In this document: piece by piece, positions 25,190 through 35,700 of the stretch
Position numbering within the stretch: position 1 is the first letter of the stretch
How the letters are laid out: each line of letters opens with the position of its first letter
NCBI GenBank assembly: GCA_039619475.1
Contig: CM077115.1
Location: 157,455,774 to 157,519,773 of the forward strand
Length of the DNA stretch: 64,000 nt
Origin: Icerya purchasi
Lineage: Eukaryota; Arthropoda; Insecta; Hemiptera; Monophlebidae
Direction: 5' to 3'
Translations under genes and position numbers: made by a program
Notes under the pieces: model-generated
Told to the model about the DNA's origin: nothing
Databases searched by the model: none
Seen by the model: the letters and a program-made list of their open reading frames with translations, nothing else

Positions 25190-25785
25190 TCTTTTTCCTA
25201 CTTACGTGATCCCCGTATTATTCGAATATCGTTTTATGAATTACGATCTTCTCTTCGATTTTTTATGGGTTACTGGTCATGTCGGTTGGAAACGAATTGG
25301 TTGATTCTTTAACTGGAATCGCAGCACAAAACGGTTCTTTTATCGAAAAGTTTTCAGCTCTTAATCTTTTGTCTGTTTGTCATTGACGAATATAGTCTGA
25401 TAGTTTCCCTTCGTCGTTCTCTAATCCGACTTTGTTCTATTCAGTCTTCACAATCGTCCGTGGTTTCACAATTTTTCATTGCTTCGTCGCTCGATGATTT
25501 CCGCTGTTTGTCGTTTGCATACTGCACACTCTTTATTGCTTTCCGTTCTTCATATGTTCTCTTCCCTTTTACCTAAGCGTTTATATCTTTACTCCAAACT
25601 CCCTGTACAATGCATCTTTCGTACTCACGCTTTCCTCGTTTGCTTTTGCTGCCTTTATTTCCTTCGTATCCAACCGAATTAGGTTGCGATGTTTCTCTAT
25701 TTTCTTTTGTAATTTTTTAAGTCTGCTGGACCGACGCCATTTTTCGGTTAACCCAAAAAAAAGAAAAGGGAAAAAAAAGAGGGTA
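25190..25785 (+). pseudogene. LINE 3' fragment: RNase H remnant, C-terminal region and A-rich tail
   Basis: At about 25265 the frame reads WVTGHVG, followed after a shift by VGNELVDSLTGIAAQNGSF. This is the RNase H motif usually written W.PGH.GI.GNE.AD. Next comes a C-terminal block containing ISAVCRLHTAHSLLLSVLH, as found in the terminal domain of RNase H-bearing LINEs. The 3' end (about 25720-25785) has GTTAACCC followed by A-rich sequence. It resembles the 3' end of the LINE at 54.5-57.2 kb, so both probably belong to one family. It is truncated and frameshifted. Confidence 0.7.
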
Positions 25786-25789
25786 GAAA

Positions 25790-26100
25790 AATAAATAGAA
25801 TCGATAAATTTTTGAAAATTATAAAAGTTTTTATCATGTCGGGCAAATAGTTGTCAACTTTTAACTTCGATTCTAAAAGTGTCCTGCTAGCTATCTTATT
25901 TTCTTTTCGTGTTCCCTCTTCCGATTGTGTAATACTTCTCCTACCCTTTCTTATCCACGATCTTTTCCTGATCCACTCGATCGAGATTGATCTTCTGTGC
26001 ATTCCCGGTCATTTGGGTATTGAGAGCAATGGGGTGGTGTATTCCTCAATCCGCTCTTCCATTTTTCCAGGGGCACATTTTCAGCCCATAATATTATTTC
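25790..26100 (+). pseudogene. Second LINE RNase H remnant
   Basis: The frame reads FDSKSVLLAI near its start (canonical TDSKSALLAI) and then CIPGHLGIESNGVVYSSIRS (canonical WIPGHLGIEGNE.VD). It is an independent copy of the same RNase H module as the fragment just upstream, in the same orientation, so two truncated insertions lie head to tail. The rest of the frame to 26204 is not LINE-like. Confidence 0.65.
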
Positions 26101-26416
26101 TCAAAATTTTTAATAATAATTATGGTCGAATTTCGACCAATGGGCGAACGCTAGTTAATTATAAATCAGTAAAATATCTCAGAAAAAATAATACATTTTA
26201 TTAATTTTCAACAGACGTGTTTGGGTGCTACAATTAATAAAACATATTATTTTTTGCGCGTGTTTTTTCTGGTTTTCAAATTTTATTCTCAACATTATTA
26301 CGAAATGACACAACGAAGAGACGATACCAATGATACCGTACAAAAATACCTACGGAAGATCTAAATTGAACAGCATTATTATTCTCTTTGGCATTATGAC
26401 ATCTTTCTCGATCGTT

Positions 26417-26446
26417 TGTGTGTGTATGTGTGTGTGTGTGTGTGCG
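26417..26446. repeat. (GT)n microsatellite
   Basis: About 30 bases of GT dinucleotide with one A interruption, ending GCGCG. Confidence 0.9.
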
Positions 26447-27155
26447 CGTTCTTTTCTTTCTTAAAAAAGGATTTCAGTTACGGTATTAAAAAGTTCTGGT
26501 AAGTGTTTCCGCTCGCGTCGGTGTACCGCTTAATTATGGTCATGAAATTACGGAAATAAATTATCTTTCTGATGGTTTTTATTATTTTCAGTGAAACGAT
26601 TTCCATATCGCTGCACTGCTTCGGTCCTACAAAGTGTTCTCTGCGATTTTCGTTACATTCGAGGACGTGGCTGAAAAATCGAGATTACGTTCACGGCCTT
26701 TTAGCTGATTCTTTAGTATACAACCTAGTATAAAGCGTATTAATATTTATGTATACGATCAGTAGTAAACTGAGAAGGTTATCGCGTCGATATTTCGAAA
26801 GCTGTATCTTTGCGGTAACGCAGTAATAATTAGTTTCCTTCGCCCTCTGTTCGATGTTCTTCGCTTATAAGTTTTTAACATTGCGCTCGTTTAAAGTCAA
26901 GCAATAGGAGGACAGGTCTAATTAATTCGACGATGTCTTTCCTCTTCGTCTCTTTCTTTCTCTTTCTCTCTCGAATGGAAAATTTAAGAAGTGCATATAG
27001 GTGAAGGAAAATCGTAAACAAGCGTGATGTGATGTTTAGCGTTTTTAATTTTCTTTTCGTGTCATCATTTCTTCCCCGTCAAGGGTATGGGATTTATTTG
27101 ACTTTACTTCACTTTATGATCATTTCTGATTTCGCTTAATTTTTAATATTCAGGG

Positions 27156-27225
27156 TGTAGCGCAACGGGTAGAAGTCTTAAGAAGTGACTTCGGTGTATT
27201 CGATTTTCGCTCTCATCGCATTTAA
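27156..27225 (+). mobile_element. tRNA-like / SINE-head-like sequence
   Basis: GTAGCGCAACGGGTAG fits a pol III A box, and GTGTATTCGATTTTC about 40 bases on is a damaged B box. A short A-rich stretch follows. There is no proper cloverleaf. It may be a decayed SINE from a family other than the one at 12.2 kb. Confidence 0.25.
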
Positions 27226-28380
27226 ACAAAAAAACAAAACTTTGCTTTTTCGTCTTCCGTTTTGTTTCCTTTTATTCGTTTATTTGAATTAAATTTTAAT
27301 TTTATTCCACGCTTATTTTAGATGTTTCTTTTATTTCGCGGGGATTTGTAATTTCCTCGCGAGACCTTTTGAATTTGCCCCGAGTTGCGGTTGTTGTCAA
27401 CACAGAAATTCGTCCTTGAATATTTAAATGTGTTGCGACAATTCTGTCAATCTGTATATTTTTTATTAACTCGCATGTTATAATAACTACGGTCCATACA
27501 ATGTAGAAGAAATTAATTAAAATTTAATTAGTTTGATGTGTGTCATTTTTCGAATTCATTGTCTTCCTCTTCGTTTTCTACACATACTTTTCCGTATCTG
27601 TTAAGTACCCTTGCAAATATACATATATTCACAGTATCCGTTCGTTATTCTTAGTAGACATACACCGAAAACGGCATCAGTAGTTCGGCGATAAATTAAG
27701 TCTAGACTTTTTTCTTTCGATTATATAATACGAACGAATATTGCGAATATATATGTTTTAAGCGGCTCTGACACAGGGGTTCTGAACCGGGCTTACAGTG
27801 ATTAAATCTTCATAGTACAAAGTATATGTTTTTTTTTTTTTAAATAATAAAAAACGAACGAAACAACATAATTAACTAAACAGTAAGGTGTTCAGTCTCA
27901 CTATATAATTTAGCTAGATAATTTTGTTTGTAAATCACTGAAAAAAAAAAATACTCTTTGTGATTTAATAAAAATTGAAGAGTCCTTTTCGGTTTTCTTA
28001 CTCTAAAAAATTAACAATTAATTTGTATCGAGAAATATAGAAATAATTATTTTTTCTTAGGGCGAGGGTTCCATTTTTAGAAAAAAAAGATTGGGAAACC
28101 CTGTTGAAACACATGCGGAAACGCAGTGAAAACGAGGAGGAATTGTTCATATTTTTGTCAGCGATAGGGAGGGTTATATTTTTTGCTCCTTCTGATAATG
28201 TGTTAAGCATTCGCAGCCGGCTATTATTACGTAAGTTTTATTATTTTTGCAACCACAACTACTATCGCCGTGTGTAAAGTTGGGCTTGGTAGTGGGAAAA
28301 TTTCGTTTTAGTAGCGTTCAGTTTGAATCGCGCTACTACTGTGCATTGAAGTATGGGAAATTATCTTCACTTATGCCGTA

Positions 28381-28541
28381 TTTCTTTTTTTTTTTCTTTT
28401 TTTTTTTGGGAGCGTCAACTATGGATGTTAACCCGACGTAAGTGAAATTTTTAGGAGGTTCAATGTGCGGCGACGGGATTCGAACCCGGTTCTAGTATTC
28501 GAACGAACCATGTTGTTTAACGAACTACGCTACGATAGCAT
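28381..28541 (-). mobile_element. tRNA-derived SINE, copy 2
   Basis: On the minus strand it has TAGCGTAGTTCGTTA (A box), GGGTTCGAATCCC (B box), the same CGCACATTG junction, the same body (TTTCACTT and GTTAACATCC regions) and an A-rich tail at 28407-28381. It aligns with copy 1 from the head through the body to the tail, with scattered differences. Confidence 0.65.
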
Positions 28542-28563
28542 TTGAATACATTAGGGCTACGAA

Positions 28564-28645
28564 TCTTTTTTTTGAATTTGTAATGTGTGACAGCTGGTTT
28601 CGAACCAAGTTCTCAAACAAAACACTGATATCTGGTACTGCCGAT
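28564..28645 (-). mobile_element. tRNA-derived SINE, copy 3 (body missing)
   Basis: The minus strand reads GGCAGTACCA, then GTGTTTTGTTTGAGAAC, the B box GGTTCGAAACC, CTGTCACACATTAC, and a short A run. Head and junction match copies 1 and 2, but the body is largely absent. It lies beside copy 2 in the same orientation. Confidence 0.55.
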
Positions 28646-28692
28646 TAGAGTTTCTTTTTTTGTTCCCTTAGAGAGTATATTAAATTTATAGC

Positions 28693-28970
28693 AATTTATA
28701 ACAAATACAAATATAACAAACAAATTTAAGAATAAAATGACTGCTTAATTAGAAATATTTTCGGCGTTATAACCCATTATCAGTTAAAAACACAACTTAA
28801 TGTACGTGATCAGAAATAAATTCTAAATTGAACGTGATTAAGAATTTTTTTCTGATCACATACATTAGTTGTGTTTGTAGCTGATGATGGGTTATACCGC
28901 CGAAAATATTTCTAAGTAAGCGATCATTTTATTCTTAAATTTGTTTATTATACTTGTATTTGTTATAAAT
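28693..28970. mobile_element. Near-perfect palindromic (foldback) element, about 280 bp
   Basis: The left arm (28693-28816) and right arm (about 28849-28970) are reverse complements with few differences. They share AATTTATAACAAATACAA at the ends and GTGATCAGAAA at the centre, around a loop of about 32 bases. There is no coding capacity. This is a MITE- or foldback-type element; its parent family was not identified. Confidence 0.75.
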
Positions 28971-29560
28971 TACCGTATTCCATAATTAAAAGTTTCTTTA
29001 ATATATTAAATTTGGAGGTCTCCCCGAGCCCAAGCGTTTGTTGTGTCAGCAGGATCGTAGCAAGTAACACATGCTCTGCTATCCTCTTTATTACGCGATG
29101 CTACGATTGCATTTGTTCCATTTAAATGTATATACCTTAACGTTACGAAGACATGCTACAATTATCACAGTATGTAATTTATGAATAGTTTTATTGAAAT
29201 ATTTAAAATTGCATTTCTAAAGTTTATCTTTGTTTTTTACGAAATAAAAACTTTATAAATTATTTTATCATGTAACCTCACATGTACGTAATTAGAAATA
29301 CATATTCAACAGGATAACAACCAGGATTGCTTTATTAAATTTGAATGTTTTTTTTTTTTTTTCCCCAATAATCTATTATTTTACTTTTATGCTAGTCGAC
29401 AGCGGGTGGTAGTTGTTTAATGTGTATTTTAGTAATATGTTTAACAGTTTGCATAGTAAATTTATACGTTATCGCTAGTTTGTTTATGAGTTATGATTGC
29501 ATTTATGATTTTTATATTGCTTTAATTTTTCCGATATTATTTAAGCGAATAAAAAGTGTA
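28971..29560. other. Gene-free stretch
   Basis: Ordinary AT-rich sequence leading into the tetranucleotide array; nothing recognised. Confidence 0.5.
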
Positions 29561-29680
29561 TATATACATACATACATATATACATATATACATACATACA
29601 TACATATATACATATATACATACATACATACATACATACATACATACATACATACATACATACATACATACATACATACA

Positions 29681-29716
<36 letters not shown>

Positions 29717-29720
29717 TATT
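29561..29720. repeat. (ACAT)n tetranucleotide array
   Basis: About 160 bases of ACAT repeat with some ATAT interruptions. The long open frames through it on both strands (YIHT and CMYV repeats) are artefacts. Confidence 0.95.
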
Positions 29721-29989
29721 ATATAATGCTCGGAAACTTCAGCTTATTTAAATTTTTTAATTTTGTTGTTAAACAATTACGTGGGGCGTTTAATAAGCGA
29801 CGTGACACGGCTTATTTCATGTCCGTTGTTTGGTGAAACGGTGTGAAATTTACGCGGGAGGCAGAAATGGGAAATACAAACAGAACGCCGTTTTCCGCGT
29901 TCTGATCTGATCAGTAGAACTTCTGTATGCACGTGTGAAAATTGTCGATGAACGATTCCAAGCCGGTGTCAGTTATACATAAGACACGC

Positions 29990-30680
29990 TCGGTCACCTA
30001 ATTTCTGACAGCTGAAGGGGAGTTGTGGGTGCAAAAGTTGATGGCAGACTGTGCATAGCATACGGTGCAAATAGCATTATGACGCGTAAGTGTGTCTCAG
30101 AGTCAAAGGAAGCGGGTAAAGTGTAGGTAAAATGAAAGGTCAACCAGGTCCGCCAAAAGCCAAAACTGAATGCTCTGCCGAAAGGTTCTCGCAACCATCT
30201 TCTGCAACCGGCACGGACTCCTACTGTTGCAATTTTGTATACAAAAGAATACGATAACACGGAGTACAATTACCGTGACACTCATGGGGAACTTCATCGA
30301 GCGACTAATCGGAAGAGACATGGTTTACATTTTAGAGGAGTAGTGCATTTACACGATAATGCGTGACCGCACACGTCTGTTCTCGTTCGCACGTGAGTTA
30401 AAAATCAAAATTGCGACGAATTTTCACACCCACCCTACTATTCGCATGATGTGGCGGCACCTGTGGATTTTCTCCCCATTTGAAATGCGTGGAAAACGTT
30501 TCGTAACAAACGACGAAGTCACGGGGGTAGTAGCGAAATTTTTCGCTAAATGCACCGCCCAGTTTTACCGTGTCACGGTATCGATAAACTCGTGACCCCC
30601 GATGCGATAAATGCCCTATTGTTTTCGGAAATTATGTCAAAAAATAGATGTATAGTATTTCTTCTAGTTTCTTTTTGGTA
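29990..30680 (+). pseudogene. mariner-type transposase pseudogene
   Basis: Plus-strand fragments in shifting frames give KVLATIFCNRHGLLLLQF (mariner KVMATVFWDRHGVLLVEF region), LHDNA-stop-PHT (LHDNARPHT), HPYYSHD, GKRFVTNDEVTGVVAKFFA, then CTAQFYR and, one shift later, HGIDKLVT (C-terminal QFYRHGIDKLV). The first catalytic Asp of the DD34D triad is Asn here (FCN for FWD). Stops and at least two frameshifts make it dead. Only the C-terminal half is clear; terminal repeats were not located. The minus frames at 29994-30321 are shadows. Confidence 0.75.
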
Positions 30681-32640
30681 TTTTTTTCTCATAATTTTTG
30701 GATACCGGAAAGGTTATTTTCGAAGCCACGTCACGTTATTTATTGAACGCCCCCGGCGTATTTGAAATTTCAGTTTATGCAACGTATTTTTCTTTATTAC
30801 GTAGTTTTTTAGGGAATTTTTTTCGCTGCGGGAATATTGTTTAGAAATTTCTTTCGGTTTATTTTTATTGTGACAGTTTTTTCATTATTTATTTAAATTA
30901 AAAACAATTGTTAACCAACTTTCGGCTTATTCCACGTATTTCTTGATTATGTCATTCTCGAAGCATCCTGTCTTTAAAATTGAATGTCTAGCAGTTTTTA
31001 GACTATGCAGTTATTTTTCTCTAACTCTGCTGGTTTTTTTTTTGTTTTTTTTTTTTTATCGTTGATCGATCGATCATGAAATATATATTTTCAGCAACCG
31101 TTGTTCTTATAACAACTTTTTTAGCTCTCCACCTTTTTTTAATTGGTTCATCGCCTCCTCAAGATAATCCGGAGTTTATTCCCTTTTTTGCTGTTAAAAC
31201 CGTTTTAAGTCTATTAATGAGGAATTCCTTCTGTGTGCGCAACAGATTCGTTTTATTTACATTTTCGGTCATCTGTTAATCAGCAAGTTTCCTCTGGGAT
31301 TCTCGTATTTTCCTGTTCTCTCTTATTTTTTATTTACACCGGGCAATTTCGAAATATTACTTCGGGAAAATTTTTTACCGGTAAATTTTATTTAACTTCT
31401 TTATATAATGTTTAACTGGAAAAATAAAAATTAAAAATATCGTTAGTTGAAAGTAATCGTATTCGAACTACATGAGAAAAGGAATTATCAAAAATGAATG
31501 TAACGTAACTGTGTTAGAGAAATGTTATTTTGTTGTATATTGTTATGCGTACCGAATGATTATTATTATTTTTTTTTTTTGAATTAAATCTAATTAAAAA
31601 AAAACAACAAAAAACGATACTCTCTAGTAGTAATTTCTTTTTTAGATGCCTATTTTTTAAAACATTGTATCTTCTTCAGTGGAATTTCCTTTCATATTTT
31701 CATTTGTATGCGTGATAATCGTTTCGCGGAATAAAAATATTACGGAATTTATAAAACTAAACATTTTTTAAAATAAATAGAGAGTAATACGTTTTCGGGT
31801 AAGGACCTCATCAATAGTTGGACCAATACGAAACAACGAAATACACGGTTGTATCGAGAAATAGGAGGGTTTTACCTAAAAACGTTTTTTTTTTTTTTTA
31901 ATATATATATAGTATTAAGGGGGGTTTTGGTTTTGTAAGTTTCGTAGCATTAGTATCTTGTTTTACATAATAACCGGATGGTACGAATTTTTACATTGTA
32001 AGTTGAACGTTTTGTTATATTTGTTTTAGATTCGTTTTGAAATTCTTCGTAAAGTAAGGTGTTTGTAGGCAATTTGAACAGTTAAAGCAACGTACTAATT
32101 AAAAAACAGTTAGATAAAAATTAATCAAAATTTGTCGCGGGAATGCTTTTAATTGCTAATAAAAAAAACTTCGATATCGAGGCGTGTTTCTGGTTGTTCA
32201 AGTCGTGTATGCGTGGAAGGTCACGCGTGTTCGAGATTTTCATTGATATAAATCCGCGTATTCTACAATTAGCGTTTCCCAGTGCAAGCCAGCAATTATA
32301 GGAAATTTTTTTGAAACGATACATAAAATGCGTACATGCAGTGGTTTTCCTTGTGCTATTATTATACGATCAGTTACGGTTTGTATTTCGCAGCCACAGT
32401 TATTATAGTTTTAAACGTACCTTCTCTCCTTTTTATATGTATAATACGACATTCATTCGCGCTCTCACTCGTCTTTATAACGGCCCTCTAATAACTCCCA
32501 AAACGTTCGACGAAATGTGGATTTTATGTGTTCCGAGCAAAGACCGGCGACAGAGCTGTTCAAGATCATTTCTAAATTATTGTTCCGATTCTGCTGTGTT
32601 GCATCATTAGAGTATTCCCGTGTGTTTTTGCACCGGACGA
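30681..32640. other. Gene-free stretch
   Basis: T-rich sequence. A plus frame at 31076-31279 starts with a signal-like hydrophobic run, but its composition is what T-rich DNA yields by chance. No other evidence supports a gene. Confidence 0.5.
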
Positions 32641-32643
32641 AAG

Positions 32644-32645
32644 CG

Positions 32646-32685
<40 letters not shown>

Positions 32686-32709
32686 GTATACATATATATA
32701 TATATACAC

Positions 32710-32736
<27 letters not shown>
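32644..32736. repeat. (TA)n microsatellite
   Basis: About 90 bases of TA repeat with short interruptions. It produces overlapping Tyr/Ile frames on both strands that are not genes. Confidence 0.95.
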
Positions 32737-32741
<5 letters not shown>

Positions 32742-35700
32742 ATATCGTGTATTCGCTCGTTCATAAGAAAAGTATAATTTTTTCGCGTTTATCCCGTTCT
32801 TTATTGCGTAATAAATCACACGCGATAAGAAATTTTGTGTGGAGAGGCTTGATATTGGAATGTTTATTTAATTATATCCCCACCAAGGATGCTGAATGTT
32901 GTAGTTCATTTAATGCCGCACTACCGAAATAATATTACGCGCGATTATTTATTTATTTATGCCTTAGATTATGTACTTTTGTTGTCTTTCACGAATCTTT
33001 CTTTGGGGTACGTTGACCAGTTAAAAAGGAAACGTGAGAATACCAAAACATATAATTATCTATAAAATTTTAAATTTGGTATATGAATCAAGCTGTGCTT
33101 ATCGCTCTGAGTCATTACTACTGGAAGGATGATTTTACATGACTCATTCCTTCTCAGTTGTTTTGATGTAAGATCTTTCAGATCGAAATGATTACTTTTT
33201 CATTTCTTAAATGGAATTTATCACAATCTAACATTAATACTTTTTCTTCCTCTGTCTTTGGTAATTTCTGAGATTTTTTTCTTATGATCGAGACTGCTTT
33301 CTTCTTTCTTCATTTCATTTACTCTCACGTCCACCAGCCTGTCGTCATTTTATACTTATCTTCTTTATTTCGTCTATTGATTTTAAATTATATATTTTTA
33401 AACATAGTAAAAAAAAAAAAAAAAAAAAAAAACACCGAGGAGCTTGTACATAATTGGGTGTGGTGCTTGTATTTTATACCCTTCTGAAGACTCTTGGAAT
33501 GTTTGTTTTTTTTTTTATTTCATTTTGTTTCATTTTGTCTAAGCTCATCTGTACGTTATCCGTTTTATTTGCGAAATTCAAAAAAAAATTTTATCGAGTA
33601 TTTACGAGTATTTGTTTTTCTTTTTTCTTTTTTTTTTTTATTTATAATTTTGAATCATTGGTTGCATGATAGAAATAATTATTTTTTTTTTTTGCGGGTA
33701 AAAAGTTCATTACTAAGGGGACCTTTACTCAGAAACAGGAATTAATTCGATTTTAATTCTGTCGCACGCAGTAATAGAGCGTCATAAGACTTCAATTCGA
33801 ATGAGAATAAAGAGGAGAGCGGCCAGCAAAACGGTGGAGGAATCAGTATCGTAAATAGCTACTTCACTGAAGCGTAGGGACTAAAATATGAGAAAACGGA
33901 AATGAGACGAAGGCAGTATTACATTAAAGCACAAATCTAACGAGACAAGGAGAGCGGCGCAGTGTGGGAAATTCGAGGAACCAAAATGATTTTTTGTGAG
34001 GAAAAATTAGGCGTTGGATAGATAGATAAAAGAGAGGATTACGGAAACACAAAAACATCGGACTATTTTTTTCACGTACGGAAATGGGACTTTTTTGCAA
34101 AAAGAAAAAAAAACCACAGAAGCGAAGAAAATAGCAATTTCATTACTCTCGATAATGTCAGTGTTATTCAAAATTCACAGTAAACCAATGTTCATGGAAC
34201 GGAGGGTACAGAGAATGAGAAAATTAAGGGATGAATTTATAAGGAGGAGTAAGAAAAGGAGATTTGAAACGTAGAACCAATAAGATAGAATAATGTATGT
34301 ATTAGCGAATTTTGATCTATCGATTTCAGTTGGTCTGTGATTTAGTTATTGCTTGATAAAAGTTTATTTAATTTTTTTTTTTTGATTTTGAATATTATTT
34401 CATATTGTTTTTCGTATTTTTTTTCTGGTTTCGGTAAAAATGATTCAACTGGCAGTTCATATTGTTGCGATTACTAGAGTAATATAGTTGAGAAGATTTA
34501 TTTTTAAATTTTTTACCTCCATCTCTCGGAGTTGCTCTTGTCCGTTTCACAAATGAATTGTAACTTTAGTGTGCAGGATATTTTTAGCAAATATACATAT
34601 ATTGCTGTGGCTTGGTTGGATAGGCGGTGGCGTTTGATTTAGGACGGCTCGCTACTGAATATTTAAAATTTAGGTAAGTTGCTTTTGCTCTGAGTTAATA
34701 CCCGTAGTTTACGAGTCCCCCACCCACTCGGAAGATATTTGTTTTCATCGCGATTGGTTGTTGTTAGTAGTCTGTTTTTTTTTTTTTGTTTTTTTATAAT
34801 CGTTTTTTACATGTTTTAAGAAATGTGTAAAATATGTAAAAGTTCGTAATAATCCCTCGAAGATGTAGTAAAAACGAGATTGTAAAATTTAAGAAATAAA
34901 GATTGTTGCGCGGTCGAACTGCGCAATTGCTAGTCAAAAACCTATTCAACAGTATATGTGATAGAATCTATATGTAGGAACGAATAGTGAGGTAGAAATA
35001 AGAAGAATGGCAGTTAAGGCCATTTAAGAAAAAGCTTTTTTTATAGTACAGCGAATTTAACTGCAAGAAAGAAAGTTTAGAGTTCGGAAACGCGCGTTAC
35101 CTTGTTATATAATTTGGAAACATCAAAGGCAGAAATATAATCTTTTTTATGAAATGAAGAAAACAAAATGAACCAAGTTCGGCATACTCGACCGTTGATA
35201 AATGAATCGAAAGTATAGAAAAGAATGGAAAACCTTATTTTTCCACGTCCCGAGGATGATTTCTTTTCAAAACCCACCTACTGGAATTAATAAAAACGCG
35301 AAAAAAATGTGGGCGAATGGAGCGCGTATTAAGTGCGGATAGTATGCTTAAAATAATTAAATGAGAAAATAGTAAAGGTAGGCAGAAGAAGAAGAAGAAG
35401 AAGAAGAATAAAGAATGTAAATGGGAGAAAAAAAACAAAATATTTTATGAAGTCAAAGAGGAAGCCGCCTCCCATCAGTTGATGAAAAACTATGATGATG
35501 CTTCAACCCTGAATTAAGAGTTTTGAGTTTTTTTTTTTTGTATTTGTGTAAAAAGCAAAGACTATTCTTCGTTTTTTTTAAGTTGTGTTACACGGAGTAG
35601 ATCTGTGTCAAATCGTAAAATGTAAATCAGTGTTTCTCTGAATAATCAGGCAGGTGTATAATAGAATTGAGAACAACGCATTGACTGATCTCTTCTAGAT

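Larger units (their letters stand above)
26101..28380. other. Gene-free stretch
   Basis: Nothing coding recognised. It holds a GT repeat at 26417-26446 and a tRNA-like sequence at 27156-27225. At about 26590 there is a good plus-strand acceptor-like tract (TTTATTATTTTCAG), but no supported exon follows. Confidence 0.45.

Noticed and set aside
29420..29836. 138-residue plus frame rich in YIHT repeats, and the antisense CMYV frame
   Set aside because: Produced entirely by the ACAT tetranucleotide array; no start, domain or coding signal outside it.
31076..31279. Secreted peptide starting MKYIFSATVVLITTFLAL
   Set aside because: The hydrophobic character follows from T-rich DNA; no cysteine pattern, splice sites or second line of evidence.
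32465..32819. Overlapping Tyr/Ile-rich frames on both strands
   Set aside because: Translations of a TA microsatellite.
34604..34715. tRNA-like sequence (TGGCTTGGTTGG and a distant CGAGTCCC)
   Set aside because: The boxes are about 100 bases apart and no acceptor stem forms.
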